Shown here: piece after piece, positions 1 to 8,400 of the stretch
How positions within the stretch are numbered: the first letter of the stretch is position 1
How the letters are laid out: each line of letters begins with the position of its first letter
Source of the DNA: Clostridia bacterium
GTDB lineage: Bacteria; Bacillota; Clostridia; Oscillospirales; CAG-272
Direction: 5' to 3'
NCBI GenBank assembly: GCA_017382555.1
Contig: JAFOAB010000169.1
Location: forward strand, 1-14,675
DNA length: 14,675 nt
Translations under genes and position numbers: made by a program
The notes under the pieces: generated by a model
Told to the model about the DNA's origin: nothing
Seen by the model: the letters and a program-made list of their open reading frames with translations, nothing else
Databases searched by the model: none

Positions 1-142
1 GGCTACGTTATCGTTTCCAACGCTTTTACCGCAAAATAAATCAAAAAAACTCCCTTTGTGGCCACTGCTATATAGCAGTGGCCACAAAGGGAGTTTTTTT
101 GATTTATTTTGCGGTAAAAGCGTTGGAAACGATAACGTAGCC
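1..142. repeat. Perfect 142-bp inverted repeat at the window edge
   Basis: Every base i from 1 to 71 is complementary to base 143-i, giving two 71-bp arms with no mismatch. The centre is the terminator hairpin around 71/72. The left arm (1-39) re-encodes, on the plus strand, the last 12 residues and stop codon of the lipoprotein that ends at 104 on the minus strand. The inner part is a natural terminator. The outer 40 or so bases on each side have no need to be symmetric, so either the gene end is duplicated in inverted orientation or the assembly folds back here. Whether symmetry continues past base 1 cannot be seen. Confidence 0.97.
43..100 (-). terminator. Intrinsic terminator of the lipoprotein gene
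   Basis: Reading the minus strand after the stop codon at 104-106, there is an A-rich side, a GC-containing stem of about 20 bp (core 50-93, arms around CTCCCTTTGTGGCCACTGC), a very short TATA loop, and a run of seven T. The hairpin is symmetric, so it would also terminate plus-strand transcription entering from the left. Confidence 0.85.
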
Positions 143-1186
143 GCTATCGGTCTTGTTGACGACTATCTCTCCCGTTCCCTTTTCGGCAACGAACGCGTCC
201 GTCCAGTTGTCAAGAAGGTCTACCCTGTAGCTGATAACGTACTTGCCGTCGGATACGGTGTGACCGTTATACGTATACTGCTCATAGGTACCGGCACCGC
301 CGCCCATACCGCCAAAGCCGACGTACTCATACGAAATGAGCTGTGTAGCGGCATCGTAGCTTACAGTTACCGTTGCATCGGAATTGGAATAGGAAAACTT
401 GGATACGCCCGAATAATCGAAGGTAATACCGAGAACAGCCATAGTATACGCATTCATTGCGTTAACGTCATACTTATATGCCCATCTCATTCTTTGCTCG
501 CCGTTTTCAAGCGTAACGTCAGAGCTTTCGCGGAAGACGGTATAGCTGCTTGCTCGTGCGCGGTAGAAATCATCACCGTTGATCTGCGATACGTCGGTAA
601 AGGTGCCAAGATCTCTGCAAAGGAACATATATTCCTTAAAGAGTGCAACGAGGTCTATATCACCGTAAAAGAAAGTCTCTCCGCTGTAATCCACCTCACC
701 GCAATGCGCGCAGCTCTTATAATACTCTGCGGGGGATGCTTTGGTTGCATCCTGCTTTTTTGCCTCATCCTTTACGGTCTCGGCGTAGGAATGGGACGCA
801 AGCTCATTTCCCATAAACACGTTGTTCTCATCAGTATCGATAACCCCGCACCGCGAGCAGCTTCTGAAATACCAAGCATAATCCGTGCAGGTGGCATCGC
901 TCTTCTTCGCTTCATCCTTATATGCCTCTTCATCAAACGCATGTCCGAGCGCCTCACCGAAAGTAAAGACGTCGGATGCGTTTTTGCTTATTTCACCGCA
1001 CAAAGAACAGCTTCTGTAATACTCCGCGGCAGAATCACAATCGGCAGGGGCTTTAAGGGCCTCGTCAACACAATTTTCAAAATCAAAAGCATGCGCACAG
1101 CCATCTGTAACCTCGGTACTGTTGTCGGCGCAGGAGGTGAAGGAAAGCAAGAGCGCAAAAAGAAATAAAAATAAAACCTTTTTCAT
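104..1186 (-). CDS. Cys-rich repeat lipoprotein, unknown function
   Basis: This is a 360-residue predicted secreted lipoprotein. The start is the ATG at 1186, preceded by GGAGG (about 1191-1196). A TTG four codons upstream lies inside that ribosome binding site and is not used. Residues 1-18 are a lipoprotein signal peptide (MKK, then a Leu/Phe-rich core) ending in a lipobox-like FTSC, with Cys19 the likely lipidated residue. Residues 30-175 hold three tandem units of about 50 residues, with His at 32, 82 and 132 and the pattern Y-[YF]-x-S-C-x-x-C-G at C60/C63, C110/C113 and C159/C162. Such CxxC repeats occur in many clostridial surface lipoproteins. Residues 180-360 look beta-rich and Tyr/Thr-rich and are not recognised. 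No enzymatic motif is visible. The antisense strand is also open for most of this length but lacks a ribosome binding site. Function unknown; a surface-exposed role is inferred from the signal. Confidence 0.88.
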   Translation of the reverse strand: MKKVLFLFLFALLLSFTSCADNSTEVTDGCAHAFDFENCVDEALKAPADCDSAAEYYRSCSLCGEISKNASDVFTFGEALGHAFDEEAYKDEAKKSDATCTDYAWYFRSCSRCGVIDTDENNVFMGNELASHSYAETVKDEAKKQDATKASPAEYYKSCAHCGEVDYSGETFFYGDIDLVALFKEYMFLCRDLGTFTDVSQINGDDFYRARASSYTVFRESSDVTLENGEQRMRWAYKYDVNAMNAYTMAVLGITFDYSGVSKFSYSNSDATVTVSYDAATQLISYEYVGFGGMGGGAGTYEQYTYNGHTVSDGKYVISYRVDLLDNWTDAFVAEKGTGEIVVNKTDSGYVIVSNAFTAK

Positions 1187-1213
1187 ATTTTCCTCCAAAA
1201 TTTTACAGAGAAT

Positions 1214-1242
1214 ATTTTAACAAACAAAACGCAAAAAAGCAA
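1214..1242 (-). promoter_or_regulatory. Sigma-A promoter of the lipoprotein gene
   Basis: On the minus strand, TTGCTT (1237-1242) is followed by a 17-base spacer and TAAAAT (1214-1219). A TG one base upstream of the -10 makes it an extended -10. Transcription would start near 1207, giving a leader of about 20 bases that contains the GGAGG. Confidence 0.65.
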
Positions 1243-1283
1243 CACGAAAAGCAAAATCATTTCCCGCTTTATCGCTCTTTCAC

Positions 1284-1312
1284 TTGTATTTTTATTGATG
1301 ATTTGCTACAAT
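1284..1312 (+). promoter_or_regulatory. Sigma-A promoter of the queG-like/addB/addA operon
   Basis: TTGTAT (1284-1289), a 17-base spacer, then TACAAT (1307-1312) with an extended -10 TG at 1304-1305. The expected start site is about 1318-1320, which coincides with the ATG of the first gene at 1319. The transcript may therefore be leaderless. It is divergent from the lipoprotein promoter, with about 40 bp between the two -35 boxes. Confidence 0.65.
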
Positions 1313-1318
1313 GTAAAT

Positions 1319-2164
1319 ATGAAAAAAGAGATACTTGACTTTTTACAAAAAGAAAATATTGATATGTACGGAATAACGGACACATCAAGGTGTAATATAA
1401 AGCTTGGGCACGTGCTGAAGCGTGCCGGCTTCGCTGTCGACGAGGGAGACGATGGCAAAACACCGCGCTCCATGCTATGCCTGTGCTTTCCGTACTTTTG
1501 CGGATATCCGAAAAACTTTTCCGCCTATGCCGCATCGCGTGATTACCACGTATTCTGCGCGGACTTTTTTGCTCGTTTTACTGAGCTGCTCTCACGCATT
1601 TATCCGCAATATACCTTTTGCGGCTTTGCGGATAAATCCCCCTATGACGAGGTGTACGCCGCGTCCCTTGCGGGGCTTGGCAAGCGCGGTGACAATATGC
1701 TGTTTTTAACGGAAAAATACTCCTCCTTCGTCTTTCTCGGTGAGATCGTTTCCGATATGCCGTGCGAGGAATGGGAATGCGAGGCAAGAAGCGCATCCGA
1801 CCCGTGTCTGCATTGCGGAAAATGCCAAAAAGCCTGCCCCGGATATGCCGCCGACGAGTTTTTCTGCCTTTCCGCCCTTACGCAGAAAAAGGGCGAGCTT
1901 ACGGAAGATGAGAAGAATATCATCCGCAAGTATAAAAGCGCGTGGGGCTGTGACATATGCCAGCAGGTATGCCCCGTTACCGAAAAGGCGATAAAATGCG
2001 GAAGCATTTATACCCCTATAGAATTTTTCAAGATCGACAGAACCGAGCATCTTACAAGCGCGCTTATCGAAAATATGAGTGACGAGGAATTCAAGAGCCG
2101 CGCATACTCGTGGCGCGGTAAGCAGACCGTTTTACGTAATCTAAAGATATTGGAAGAGGACTAA
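1319..2164 (+). CDS. QueG-like double [4Fe-4S] protein lacking HEAT repeats
   Basis: This 281-residue protein resembles epoxyqueuosine reductase (QueG), the cobalamin- and Fe-S-dependent enzyme that makes queuosine in tRNA. The eight cluster cysteines follow the QueG pattern: C163xxC166xxC169xxxC173P, then C183 (matching QueG's CISYLT), then C211xxC214xxxC218P. Upstream, F-A-D105-K-S-P followed by GLGKRGDNMLF (from residue 119) matches QueG's catalytic Asp region. The chain ends at residue 281 right after S-W-R-G-K, where full QueG (about 380 residues) continues into HEAT repeats that bind tRNA. Clostridial genomes carry such short versions, usually labelled epoxyqueuosine reductase; whether they act on tRNA is not established. 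The ATG at 1319 was chosen over one at 1295 because the promoter -10 overlaps the latter. No Shine-Dalgarno sequence precedes 1319. The gene is the first of the operon with addB and addA, with 2 bp between its stop and addB. Confidence 0.85.
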   Translation: MKKEILDFLQKENIDMYGITDTSRCNIKLGHVLKRAGFAVDEGDDGKTPRSMLCLCFPYFCGYPKNFSAYAASRDYHVFCADFFARFTELLSRIYPQYTFCGFADKSPYDEVYAASLAGLGKRGDNMLFLTEKYSSFVFLGEIVSDMPCEEWECEARSASDPCLHCGKCQKACPGYAADEFFCLSALTQKKGELTEDEKNIIRKYKSAWGCDICQQVCPVTEKAIKCGSIYTPIEFFKIDRTEHLTSALIENMSDEEFKSRAYSWRGKQTVLRNLKILEED

Positions 2165-2166
2165 TT

Positions 2167-5100
2167 ATGCTTGAGCTGTTATGCGGCGCACCCGGAAGCG
2201 GAAAAACAGAAGTGCTTATTGAGCGCGCAAGGACCGCGCTTGCAGGCAATCCTAACGCAAAAATACTGTTTATAGTACCGGAGCAGGAAACTGTATCTGC
2301 GGAAAACAGAATATTTACTGCCCTGCCCCCACACGCACCGCTTACCGTAGAGGTAGACAACTTTTCGCGCCTTGCGGATTCCGTATTCCGCAGGGTTGGA
2401 GGTGTTGCACGCGAGCACGTCGGCAGAAACGCAAAAAAGCTTTGTATGTGGCGCACGCTTAAGCTGTTCCCGAAGCAGGGTAATTCCTTTGAGGGTGTTA
2501 ACTCCGCACTCGGGCTTATAAACGAGCTGACAACGGGCGGCGCTACCCCCGAAAAGCTTGCGGCCGCCGCTGAAAACCTTTCGGGCGAGGCTCGCCTTTC
2601 CGAAAAGCTGAAGGAGTATTCCCTTATCAGCTCCGTATACAATGCGTATATCGGTGAGATCGGCTACGATGCACACAGAGACGGCGAGATGCTTTGTGAG
2701 GCGCTGGTTAAGCACCCCTCCCTTTTTGCCGACACAGATATTTACATAGACGGCTTCACCAGCTTCACGGGAATTGAATACGAAATAATCTCCCACCTTT
2801 CGGATATGGCAAAAAGCGTTACCGTTACCGTCGGAGGTGACCCCGATTCCAACGCAATTTGGCTTGCGGAGATACGCGAATGCGCCGCACAGCTTACCCT
2901 TGCCGAGGAGAGCTGCGGCAGAAAGCCTATCGTGACAAAGCTCGGCACCTCAATGCGTACCGACCGTCCCGAGCTTTTGAAGCTCTCAACCGACCTTTGG
3001 GCACACGGAGCAACGGCACAGGCGGAGATGCCCGAGAGCATTCGCCTCATCAAATGCCGTACTCCGATAGACGAGGCGGAGCTTGTTGCCTGCGATATTG
3101 CAAGGCAGGTACAAGGTGGTGCGCGCTATTCCGACATCACCGTAGCAGTACGAAGCGCGGACAAATGGCGAGGCGTGCTTGATACCGTTCTTGAGGAGCA
3201 CGGCATTCCTTCATTCTTCTCTACCCCCGAAAAGCTTGAAGAGCACTATGCCGTCTGCTTCATCCTGCGTGCCGTATCCGCAATAAGCTTTGATAGGGAC
3301 AGTATTGCCGCAATGCTTAAAACCGGATGCACCTCACTTTCCGCAGACGATTGCGATATTTACATAAAATACGCAAAAACCTGGAAGATAACGAAAAAGG
3401 ACTACGCAAGCGATACCGATTGGGATATGGAGCCGGACGGATTTGTTATGCACGGCTCCAGCGGAGGAAAGCGCCGCTCCGCGCGTACGCTTGAGGTAGT
3501 TAACAGAGTGCGCAGAAGGATAAGAGAGCTGCTCTACCCTCTTGCCGAAATGCTTGACGCCGAATGCACGCTGAAGGACGCATGTGCTGAAATTTTCTGT
3601 CTTTGCGAGCGTGCGGGTCTTTGCGATATGCTGAAAAAGCAAAGCAAGGCGGCACACGCAAGCGGAAACGAAGAGGAGGCAGACAAGACCGCCCGCGCCT
3701 GGAATGCCATACTTACAGCACTCGATACCGTTGTTGCTGCCGCGGGAGACGAAGCCGTAACGGCAGATGAGCTGCCCGTTGCAATACGTCTCGCGTTTTC
3801 CGACGTTACGCTTTCCGTTATTCCCACAAGTGCCGATGCGGTTACCGTAGGTGCGGCGGATACACTGCGCTCCGCAGGCTGTAAGCACGTTTACGTGCTG
3901 GGTGCTTGCGAGGGCGAGTTCCCCGCCCCTGTTGCGAGCAAAAGCTTCCTTTCGGGACGAGAGAAGGCACTGCTTGAAAACGAGGGCATTCGCCTTTCAA
4001 AGGACGAAAACACTCTTGCAAGCCGCGAGCTGTATATATTCCGCCGCATAGTCAGCTATGCGCGCGAAAGCATAACGATAACGTACCACACACGCAATCT
4101 TAACGGTGAGTCGCGTACCGAAAGCTCTGCCGTCAAGAACACCGTTTTGCTGTTCCCCGCATTCAAGGATAATATTGCCGACGGCACGGATATGCTCAAT
4201 TCCCTCTCCTCTGTATGGAGCAAAAGCAGTGCAAAGACAGTCCTTAATCACACAAAGGATACCGAGCTTGCAAATGCTGTACGCACGGTGCTGTCCGAAA
4301 ATCCCTACACGCCGCACGAGCCGTGCTTTACCCTTGATAAGGAATCCCGCGATTTGCTTTTTGGGGATAACGTAGACCTTACGCAATCGCGCCTTGAAAC
4401 GTATGCAAAATGCCGCTTTATGTATTTCTGCCGTTATATGCTGGGGCTCAATCCGGATGTCGTTGCGGAATTCGACTACTCCTCAAACGGCACGTACATT
4501 CACGCAATGCTCGAAAGGCTTGTCCCCTTGATGAGCAAAAGCACCCTTACGGCAAACGAGCTTAATGAAACGATCGACAAGTATTCCGAGGAATACTACA
4601 ATGCTCTTATACCCGAAAGAAACAGAACAGATCCGCGCCTTAACGCACAATTTGACAGAATGAAAAATGCGGTAAGACCCATTGCCGCATCGCTTGACGG
4701 CGAGCTTAAGGATTCCGCCTTCAAGCCCATCGGTGCCGAGATTGAAATCTCAACCACCGGTGACGATCTGCCTCGCCCGATAGAGCTGCCGCTTGAGGAC
4801 GGCAAGACCCTTCGTCTCTTCGGCACCGTTGACCGCGCAGACAGCTTTACAAACGAAAGCGGCACGTTTTTGCGCGTTATAGACTACAAAACAAACGACA
4901 AGGCCTTCCGCCTAAAAAACGTGGACGAGGGCGTAAATCTTCAGCTTCTCATTTACCTGCTCACGCTTTGCAGAGATAAGCGCAGAGAATTCCTTGACAG
5001 CATGGGCTGTAAGGGAGATGCCCTTATCCCCGCGGGTATGCTTTACTGCGTAACGAAGCCACCCGAAACACAGGTAAACACTCCTCCGAGCACCGAAGAA

Positions 5101-5418
5101 TACGGCAATATGGTAAACGGTGCCGCAGCACCGAGAGGCATCATTATAGATGACGAGGCGATAGTTGCCGCTCACGCCAAAAGCCAGGTGGAGGGCTTTA
5201 AGCCCATTGATGGCGAAAAGGACAGCGAAAGAATGCTGTTCAGCGCTGAGGATTTTGAAAAGCTCGGCAAAAAGACCGAAAACAAGCTGATAGCTATGGC
5301 AAGCTCTCTCGCAAGGGGTGAAATTGCACCCGAGGCCGAGCTTGGCGAGAGCACCGCGTGCCATTACTGCCAGTTTATTAATGTATGCGGAAAAGCAAAA
5401 AAAGGAGGACGGCACTAA
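2167..5418 (+). CDS. addB: AddB, helicase-exonuclease subunit B
   Basis: This 1083-residue AddB (RexB family; B. subtilis AddB is about 1,170) is the partner of AddA in the ATP-dependent DNA end-resection complex that feeds RecA at double-strand breaks. The N-terminus has a Walker A, GAPGSGKT, at 7-14. The RecB-type nuclease domain near the C-terminus shows H779, G-T-V-D889 and the core V-I-D906-Y-K908-T. The Fe-S cluster that staples the nuclease domain has all four cysteines: C749 in Y-A-K-C, then C1065xxC1068x5C1074 close to the C-terminus. The spacing is that of the characterised AddB proteins. The start at 2167 has AGAGGA about 6 bases upstream. The stop TAA overlaps the addA start by one base (TAATG), which implies translational coupling and equal subunit production. 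Confidence 0.97.
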   Translation: MLELLCGAPGSGKTEVLIERARTALAGNPNAKILFIVPEQETVSAENRIFTALPPHAPLTVEVDNFSRLADSVFRRVGGVAREHVGRNAKKLCMWRTLKLFPKQGNSFEGVNSALGLINELTTGGATPEKLAAAAENLSGEARLSEKLKEYSLISSVYNAYIGEIGYDAHRDGEMLCEALVKHPSLFADTDIYIDGFTSFTGIEYEIISHLSDMAKSVTVTVGGDPDSNAIWLAEIRECAAQLTLAEESCGRKPIVTKLGTSMRTDRPELLKLSTDLWAHGATAQAEMPESIRLIKCRTPIDEAELVACDIARQVQGGARYSDITVAVRSADKWRGVLDTVLEEHGIPSFFSTPEKLEEHYAVCFILRAVSAISFDRDSIAAMLKTGCTSLSADDCDIYIKYAKTWKITKKDYASDTDWDMEPDGFVMHGSSGGKRRSARTLEVVNRVRRRIRELLYPLAEMLDAECTLKDACAEIFCLCERAGLCDMLKKQSKAAHASGNEEEADKTARAWNAILTALDTVVAAAGDEAVTADELPVAIRLAFSDVTLSVIPTSADAVTVGAADTLRSAGCKHVYVLGACEGEFPAPVASKSFLSGREKALLENEGIRLSKDENTLASRELYIFRRIVSYARESITITYHTRNLNGESRTESSAVKNTVLLFPAFKDNIADGTDMLNSLSSVWSKSSAKTVLNHTKDTELANAVRTVLSENPYTPHEPCFTLDKESRDLLFGDNVDLTQSRLETYAKCRFMYFCRYMLGLNPDVVAEFDYSSNGTYIHAMLERLVPLMSKSTLTANELNETIDKYSEEYYNALIPERNRTDPRLNAQFDRMKNAVRPIAASLDGELKDSAFKPIGAEIEISTTGDDLPRPIELPLEDGKTLRLFGTVDRADSFTNESGTFLRVIDYKTNDKAFRLKNVDEGVNLQLLIYLLTLCRDKRREFLDSMGCKGDALIPAGMLYCVTKPPETQVNTPPSTEEYGNMVNGAAAPRGIIIDDEAIVAAHAKSQVEGFKPIDGEKDSERMLFSAEDFEKLGKKTENKLIAMASSLARGEIAPEAELGESTACHYCQFINVCGKAKKGGRH

Positions 5419-8400
5419 TGCCAAGAAGCTGGACAACAGATCAAAAGAAGGCTATTGAAAGCAAATCCCGCCGTCTGCTTGTTTGCGCCGCCGCAGGCTC
5501 CGGCAAAACCGCAGTGCTTACGGAGCGTATAATAAAATACGTCACAGATAAAAGCAATCCCGGCAGTATTTCCCGCCTGCTTATCGTTACCTTCACCCGC
5601 GCTGCCGCTGCAGAGCTCAGGAGCCGTATACGCGAGGCGCTTGAGGAGGCATTGGCAACCGAGCCGACAGAGCATCTCGCACGCGAGGTGCTTGCGGTAT
5701 CCGGCGCAAGAATCTCCACTATACACAGCTTTTGCTACGATCTCATACGCGAAGAGGGTGCCGCACTCGGAATCTCCCGCACCGTGCGCCTTATCGACGA
5801 GCACGAGGACGCTATGCTTATGCGCTCCGCAATGGAGGAAACCATCAAGGAGCGATACGTAGAATCCGATGATTTTTCGAGCCTTGTCGAATCTCTTGTA
5901 GGCTACAGAAACGATGCGGACCTCGCACGTGTGCTGATCAAGCTTTATGAAAGCCTTACAACTCTGCCGCAAGGCATCGAGTTTTTGAACGAATGCGCAA
6001 CAAGAGAGCTTGATGCCGCAGATAAGGATTTCTTTCTTTCCGTTGCGGGTGAGGCGGTTGCAAAGGAGATTATCTTCAACCTGAACACCTTCAAAAGCAG
6101 ATATCTTCTCAGCCTGGATTTCTTCCCCAAGGACCACGTCTCTCGCACTATCGTAGAGGATGACCTCAAAAAATTGACGGATCTTATAAACGGACTCGGC
6201 AAATCCTATTCAATGGCACGCGAGGCCTACAAGGATGCGTGCAAATTTGAAAAGTTCAAGCCGGGAAAGAGCGGAACGTACGAGGACGAGAAAACTGCGT
6301 TCAAGGACCTTCGCGCAAGCTATAAGGATTACACCGAATCTCTTGACGCTTTGTTTGCCCAAACGGACGAGGAGACAAGGCAAAGTCTAAGCGAGCACCA
6401 CAGGCTAATAGCAGAGCTTTACGCCACACAAAGGGCATTCGAAGCAAGGCTTAACGCCGCAAAGCGACGTATGGACGTATGCTCGTTTTCCGATCTTGAG
6501 CAGCTTGCCCTTAAGCTGCTTTACAACGAGGACGGAACGTATTCCAAAATTGCTACATCCGTGTCATCCTGCTTTGACAGAGTGTTTATTGACGAGTATC
6601 AGGACGTAAACAACAATCAGCGTATGATATTTGATGCAATCGCATCACAAACAGGATGCTTCCGTGTCGGCGATATAAAGCAAAACATATACGCATTTCG
6701 AGGCTCCGACCCCTCAATAATCGACAGTCTACGCGTCAAATACGATGAGGATGGAAGCGATGAAACGGAAAATATATTTATGTCCAAAAACTTCCGCAGC
6801 AGCAAAACCGTGCTTGACTACATAAACGAGGTATGTGAGCCGGTGTTCCGCGGTGGCAGATTCCGCTACGATGACAGCGATAAGCTGAACGTTGGAAGAG
6901 AGGACAAGGACTTCACAAAGGAACAAAGCGTCACCGTGCTTTGCTGCATCAACGGAAGCAGAAAGGACGGCACCGTTGCCGTACGTGAGGAGGTTGCCGT
7001 TGCAGACGAAATCGAACGCCTTGTGCGCGAGGAATGTCTTGAGGACGGAAGACGCATCAAATACGGTGATATAGCCATTCTTCTGCGCAAGTACGGCACA
7101 CACAGCGGCGCCTTTATAAGCGAGCTGGAGCGCAGGGGCATCCCCGTTGCGCCGACAGGCAAGCGCTCTCTCTTTAACGAGGCGCACGTTTCCCTGCTTC
7201 TTTCCGCGCTTCAAGCGGCGGATAATCCCCTAAAGGATATTCCCCTTTGCGCAGTTCTCTTCTCCCCTATTTTCCGACTTACCGTGGACGAGCTTACGCT
7301 CATTCAGCGCGGCAGATGCGGCTCGCTTTGGCAGAACCTCACCGAATGCGCAGCAAAAAGAGGCGGCTCCTTTGCCGTCGCTCACGAGCGCATTTCCCTT
7401 TGGAGAGAGCTTGCACGTAAGCAGACCTGCGATTCGTTCCTGCATTGGCTTCTTGCATTTGACGGAATATCCGATGCGCTGATGTCGCTTGCCGAAACGG
7501 ACGTGGACAGGCGCAATACAAAGGACGATATAGACCTCATTTACGATATGTCCCGCAGCTTCGGCATTGGTGGCAACAGAAGCCTTTCCGCCTTTGTGGA
7601 GGAGCTTGAGGGCTGTGCGGAAAGAGACAAAACGGTGGAAAGCGCACCGAACGCAGGGGACGGGGTCAGCATTATGTCCGTACACGCTTCAAAGGGTCTT
7701 GAATTCCCCGTTTGCTTTGTGGCAAAGGCAAACTCCGCAAAAAGTACGGGCGACTCGGGCGACAGATTGCAGTTCAACGCCTATGCGGGTGTAGGATTGT
7801 TCCTTACCGACCCACGCGGATTCGTGCTTGTTAATACCCCCACACGCGAGGCACTGCGCCTTATCAACGATTCGCTCGACGTGGGCGAGGAGGACAGAAT
7901 TCTGTACGTTGCGCTCACAAGAGCGAGGGAGAGGCTCTACGTAACCGCAGGAAAGCTACCCCGCGACTCGGAATACAAGGCAGAGTGCAGATTGCTTTAC
8001 GGCAACACAAAGCTTCCGGGTGCGGATCATAAAATCATTGATCTTGCGCTTCATGCGGCAAAAAGAAAGCCGTCGCTTGCAAAATGCATAAGCATTATGC
8101 CTACACCGGAGTGCGAAGAAGAGCCGACAGTAACCGAAGAAAAGACCGAGGAGGTCGTACACGATGAGACGGTGGCTGAAGAATATGCGGCTCTTATAGA
8201 AAAACGCATTGCCTTTGAATATGCCGATGAATATCTGACACGCATCCCCGCAAAAATATCCGTATCCGACCTTTCCCCCTCTGTGCTTGACGAGGCTATG
8301 CCCGCACAAAGCGAAACGGATGCAAGCCTTGCGGCTGTTGGGAAGTGGCGCGGTGCGGAATTTAACGAAATGCCAGATTTCCTCTTGAAGGACAAAAAGG

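Noticed and set aside
56..1168. A 370-codon open frame on the plus strand, antisense to the lipoprotein and slightly longer than it.
   Set aside because: It starts inside the terminator hairpin, has no ribosome binding site and gives an implausible composition. The minus strand has a signal peptide, GGAGG and ordered repeats.
1184..1198. TTG start at 1198 for the lipoprotein.
   Set aside because: The extra codons are the ribosome binding site itself. The ATG at 1186 is correctly spaced from GGAGG and begins a proper signal peptide.
5385..5417. An upstream in-frame ATG for addA at 5385.
   Set aside because: It would overlap addB by 34 bases and precede the strong AAAGGAGG at 5401-5408; the ATG at 5418 fits that site and the family N-terminus.
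2091..5436. Several long minus-strand open frames opposite addB.
   Set aside because: They are shadows of a high-GC-third-position coding strand; addB itself carries complete Walker, nuclease and Fe-S motifs.
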